In this document: one piece after another, positions 5,520 to 7,360 of the stretch
Layout of the letters: each line of letters starts with the position of its first letter
How positions within the stretch are numbered: the first letter of the stretch is position 1
NCBI GenBank assembly: GCA_964475545.1
Contig: CAYYXF010000067.1
Location: 1 to 7,360 of the forward strand
Length of the DNA: 7,360 bases
Reading direction: 5' to 3'
Source of the DNA: DASPTR01 sp964475545
Lineage (GTDB): Archaea > Thermoproteota > Bathyarchaeia > Bathyarchaeales > Bathycorpusculaceae
Translations under genes and position numbers: made by a program
The notes under the pieces: generated by a model
The model's database searches: none
What the model was told of the DNA's origin: nothing
Seen by the model: the letters and a program-made list of their open reading frames with translations, nothing else

Positions 5520-5902
5520 GTCTTAGGATGTCTTCTGGAAGCCAGCATTGCCCCGTAGACCGCGCCGATTATTATGAGCAGTCCAATAATGATGAAGAGC
5601 ATGGCTCCCCAGATTCTCCTTTCAACCATGCCAGATATAGAGAGGTAGGCCGTCAACCCTATGAATATTAGGATTAGGCCTCCGATCAACGGACCTATGA
5701 ATGCATATTCATGCTTCTCACGTTTCTCTGCTTTCTCTCCCTTTTCCCCTTTCTCACGTTTCTCTTCCTTTTCATGCCTGTAGGCAGGAGGACGCGTTGG
5801 CTGTGCCGGCGCCTGCTGCTCAACCTTCAATGGAGCCCCACATTTGGGGCAGAAAACCATGTCTTCAGTGATTTTGTTACCACATTTCGGACAGAACGAC
5901 AT
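5516..5902 (-). CDS. Zinc-ribbon protein with charged linker and two membrane helices
   Basis: ATG at 5902 (MSFCPKCGNKITEDMVFCPK) is chosen over the longer frame from 5935 because AGGGTGA lies four bases upstream. The 128-aa product has a zinc ribbon at residues 4-21 (C4-x2-C7 and C18-x2-C21), a P/Q-rich stretch, a highly charged linker at 43-65 built from repeated EK/RE/GEK units, and two hydrophobic helices at about 67-90 and 97-121 ending in a basic tail (SRRHPKT). Such ribbon-plus-TM proteins are common and unassigned in archaea; the ribbon probably faces the cytoplasm and the protein may be a membrane adaptor or sensor (inference). A TATA-like TTTAAATA sits about 45 bases upstream. It is divergent from alba. 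Its TAG and the GH3 TAA share bases 5516-5519. Confidence 0.8.
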   Translation of the reverse strand: MSFCPKCGNKITEDMVFCPKCGAPLKVEQQAPAQPTRPPAYRHEKEEKREKGEKGEKAEKREKHEYAFIGPLIGGLILIFIGLTAYLSISGMVERRIWGAMLFIIIGLLIIIGAVYGAMLASRRHPKT

Positions 5903-5906
5903 ACAT

Positions 5907-5951
5907 TCACCCTGATGCTTTGTTCTGATATTCAATCATCGAATATTTAAA
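5907..5951 (-). promoter_or_regulatory. Promoter and Shine-Dalgarno of the zinc-ribbon/TM gene
   Basis: The minus strand shows TTTAAATA (5944-5951) as a TATA-like box and AGGGTGA (5907-5913) as a ribosome binding site four bases before the ATG. The predicted transcript would have a leader of about 15-20 bases. Confidence 0.5.
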
Positions 5952-6013
5952 ACATATCTATCGCACGGTTCATGCCAAGAAATGTTATATGGAATGTAAT
6001 GAGAATGAGCTTG

Positions 6014-6045
6014 AAGAATGACCACATGACAGCTTTATCATTCTT
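6014..6045. repeat. 8-bp inverted repeat in the divergent intergenic region upstream of alba
   Basis: AAGAATGA (6014-6021) and TCATTCTT (6038-6045) are perfect complements separated by 16 bases. The repeat sits between the two divergent promoters, upstream of the alba TATA-like box, so it could be an activator or operator site. A few repeats of this quality are expected by chance in 7 kb. Confidence 0.35.
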
Positions 6046-6088
6046 TGACCTGACTTTTCCATGTCCAAGGATGTTTGCTTTCATTGCG

Positions 6089-6190
6089 TTTATAAGGAAC
6101 GAAGTGAATTACCTAGCGGTAACGTTCTGGTGTTGAAGAACGAAAAACACGGCAACGTTACACGCAACAATCAACAACAAAAGGAGTGAG
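6089..6190 (+). promoter_or_regulatory. alba promoter and structured 5' leader
   Basis: TTTATAAG (6089-6096) is a good TATA box; transcription should begin near 6117-6120, leaving a leader of about 75-80 bases, long for an archaeon. The leader can fold: GTAACGTT (6119-6126) pairs fully with AACGTTAC (6154-6161), and within it GTGTT (6130-6134) pairs with AACAC (6146-6150), separated by a 3x3 internal loop and closed by an 11-base loop. The hairpin ends 21 bases before the strong Shine-Dalgarno GGAGTGAG (6183-6190), which remains single stranded in A-rich sequence. As DNA, the two arms are also AACGTT palindromes 33 bp apart. Confidence 0.5.
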
Positions 6191-6196
6191 AAAAAA

Positions 6197-6481
6197 ATGG
6201 CAGAAAATGCAGGAATCGTTTTCATTGGAAGGAAACCAGCAATGAGCTATGTTCTGGCAATCATAACAAGCCTATCGTCATCCAGCGCCAAAGAGATAAC
6301 CCTAAAAGCCCGCGGACAAGCAATCACAACCGCTGTTGACGTAGCAGAGATAGCTAGAAGTCGCTTCCTAAAGGACCTGAAGATAGGCAAGATTTCGATA
6401 GGAACAGAAGAGATGCCGCCCAGAGAAGGCCAAACCAGACCACGAATGGTTTCCACGATGGAAATAACGTTGACGAGATAA
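6197..6481 (+). CDS. albA: Alba, DNA/RNA-binding chromatin protein
   Basis: ATG at 6197 follows GGAGTGAG by six bases. The 94-aa product shows the Alba signature end to end: strand 1 NAGIVFIGRKP with R12-K13 at the position of the DNA-contacting lysine pair (the acetylated lysine in Sulfolobus), MSYVLAIIT helix, the conserved KARGQAI (37-43), DVAEIARSRF (48-57), then IGKISIGTEE and a C-terminal STMEITLTR strand. Alba dimers coat and bridge archaeal DNA and also bind RNA; they are abundant and regulated by lysine modification. The loop between the last two strands (PREGQTRPR) is basic and would lie over the minor groove. It has its own promoter, a folded leader and a hairpin terminator, and so is a single-gene unit. 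Confidence 0.96.
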   Translation: MAENAGIVFIGRKPAMSYVLAIITSLSSSSAKEITLKARGQAITTAVDVAEIARSRFLKDLKIGKISIGTEEMPPREGQTRPRMVSTMEITLTR

Positions 6482-6510
6482 AGGAAAACAGTGTCAACCA
6501 AAGACCCAAT

Positions 6511-6535
6511 GGCGAACAACTCGCCTTATTTTTTA
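6511..6535 (+). terminator. alba terminator
   Basis: GGCGA-ACAAC-TCGCC forms a perfect 5-bp GC-rich stem with a five-base loop and is followed at once by TTATTTTTTATAATA. This has the form of an intrinsic terminator and lies 30 bases past the alba stop. Confidence 0.65.
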
Positions 6536-6689
6536 TAATACAAACACAATTCGTAGGTTCTAAGCATTTTCACGAGAGCAAGAAGCGACTCGCTGTGCAC
6601 ATGTTGGCAATGTACCGTGAGGGTCTGACAAAAATCTTAAATGTTCTAAATCGGCTATTACTCATGTCAACGCAGGCGTGCTGGAGTTT

Positions 6690-6908
6690 ATGAGCGCTTT
6701 TAAGAACGTGGTTGAGAAGCTCAAGGGCTTAGAGAATGAACGCAGGAACCTCTTGCTTGAGATTGAAGAGCTCAAGAAAATGGCTGATTCCAAAGCTAAG
6801 GCCTTAGAGAACGAAGTAAGCATGTTGAGGGAAGAGGTCAAATCACTGAGAATCCTGCTCGGCTCAGGCGAGCCAGAACTTCCACCAGAGCCGAAAAGAA
6901 GAAAGTGA
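6690..6908 (+). CDS. 72-aa coiled-coil protein
   Basis: ATG at 6690 gives MSAFKNVVEKLKGLENERRN; GGAG lies three bases upstream, and a GTG at 6678 would add four residues. Residues about 5-60 form one continuous amphipathic helix with leucine-rich heptads (LENERRNLLLEIEELKK, then ALENEVSMLREEVKSLRILL), a dimeric or trimeric coiled coil. The tail (GSGEPELPPEPKRRK) is disordered and basic. No cysteines, signal or membrane segment. Comparable short coiled coils are frequent in archaea and unassigned; a scaffold or adaptor role is a guess. The metallopeptidase gene begins 57-75 bases downstream on the same strand with no terminator between, so the two are probably co-transcribed. A nine-codon frame upstream (ATG 6664) ends in TGA overlapping this ATG. 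Confidence 0.7.
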   Translation: MSAFKNVVEKLKGLENERRNLLLEIEELKKMADSKAKALENEVSMLREEVKSLRILLGSGEPELPPEPKRRK

Positions 6909-6983
6909 TGCCGCTTATTATGCGATTGCTAAGCAGCCGATCATGCCTAGCTTGCCTCTCACACAATGGGCGTGCTATGGTTT

Positions 6984-7360
6984 ATGCCGATAAAATACGT
7001 TGAAGCACCTGACATCAAGAAGCTCGCCGACGAAATCGTGGACAAACTAGGTCTCTTCCACGTAGTTCCACAATTCCTGTTTTGCTTCAGAAGCACAGGA
7101 TCAACTTCCGAGCGCATAATTGCCCGTATTCACGGCTTGTGCAAGATCTGGCAAGAGGCTCTTAATCTTCCACCTTCTTACACGATAGAGGTTATCTCGG
7201 AAAGATTTGACAAGCTGAGCCAAACTGAAAAGGAAAAGACAATTATCCATGAGCTTCTCCATGTTCCAGAAGCATTCGCAGGCGGTTTTCGGCCTCACAA
7301 AGGCTACATAAACGACCAGATTGTTGAACGCCTCTACCGAAAACTGCAGGAGCAGAGAAG
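6984..7360 (+). CDS. Putative HELLH zinc metallopeptidase, SprT-like (3' end outside window)
   Basis: The frame begins at ATG 6984 (MPIKYVEAPDIKKLADEIVD), the start that fits related proteins I know; in-frame ATG 6966 and GTG 6972 would add four to six hydrophobic residues, and a TAG at 6948 closes the frame upstream. 125 full codons are visible and the stop lies beyond the window. The core is IIHELLHVPEAFAGGFRPH: H89-E90-x2-H93 is a gluzincin/SprT-type zinc site with the catalytic glutamate E90, and H105 in FRPHKG is the likely third ligand. The preceding SYTIEVISERFDKLSQTEKE matches a family of archaeal and phage putative metallopeptidases. Natural substrate unknown. It lies downstream of the coiled-coil gene in a probable operon. 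Confidence 0.82.
   Translation, partial: MPIKYVEAPDIKKLADEIVDKLGLFHVVPQFLFCFRSTGSTSERIIARIHGLCKIWQEALNLPPSYTIEVISERFDKLSQTEKEKTIIHELLHVPEAFAGGFRPHKGYINDQIVERLYRKLQEQR

Noticed and set aside
6541..6693. Open frame on the plus strand containing MLAMYREGLTKILNVLNRLLL
   Set aside because: It runs backwards through the alba terminator without a start signal and includes the TATA-like box of the next gene, so it is probably chance openness.

Overview
The window reads as archaeal and most likely belongs to a Bathyarchaeia-type member of the Thermoproteota (inference). The grounds are an Alba chromatin gene, TATA-like boxes about 25-38 bp upstream of starts, T-tract terminators, several mini zinc-ribbon proteins, and surface proteins of the NosD-like and dockerin types that are common in that group. 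There is no rRNA, convincing tRNA, transposon or CRISPR array. Fourteen genes or gene parts can be supported, including three not previously delimited here as complete small genes: a 59-aa ORF, a 38-aa desulforedoxin, and a 3'-truncated metallopeptidase running off the window. No gene-free stretch exceeds about 300 bases.

Layout. 1-1206 (+) is the 3' part of a surface parallel-beta-helix (NosD-like) protein with a C-terminal membrane anchor. 1282-3828 is a run of minus-strand genes: an orphan 59-aa protein, a 95-aa zinc-ribbon protein, a 54-aa zinc-ribbon protein with a collapsed second knuckle, a small two-helix membrane protein split by an in-frame TAG, a secreted dockerin protein, and a desulforedoxin. 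3991-5519 (+) holds a ten-cysteine DUF3795-type protein and a GH3-family adenylating enzyme. A zinc-ribbon/two-TM protein (-) meets the GH3 gene tail to tail with overlapping stop codons. From 6197 (+) come Alba with a structured leader and a terminator, a coiled-coil protein, and a HELLH metallopeptidase.

The genes do not form one obvious pathway. Two themes stand out. One is an unusual density of very small cysteine-rich metal-binding proteins (six in about 4.3 kb). The other is extracellular or membrane proteins (beta-helix protein, dockerin protein, split membrane protein, zinc-ribbon/TM protein). The observation most worth following is the membrane-protein gene whose reading frame continues with coherent membrane-protein sequence for 52 codons past an in-frame TAG that lies inside its first transmembrane helix. 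It is either a point-mutation pseudogene or an amber readthrough/recoding case. At least four neighbouring genes appear to use TAG as a genuine stop, so general reassignment is unlikely. I do not see a clear multi-gene undescribed system.
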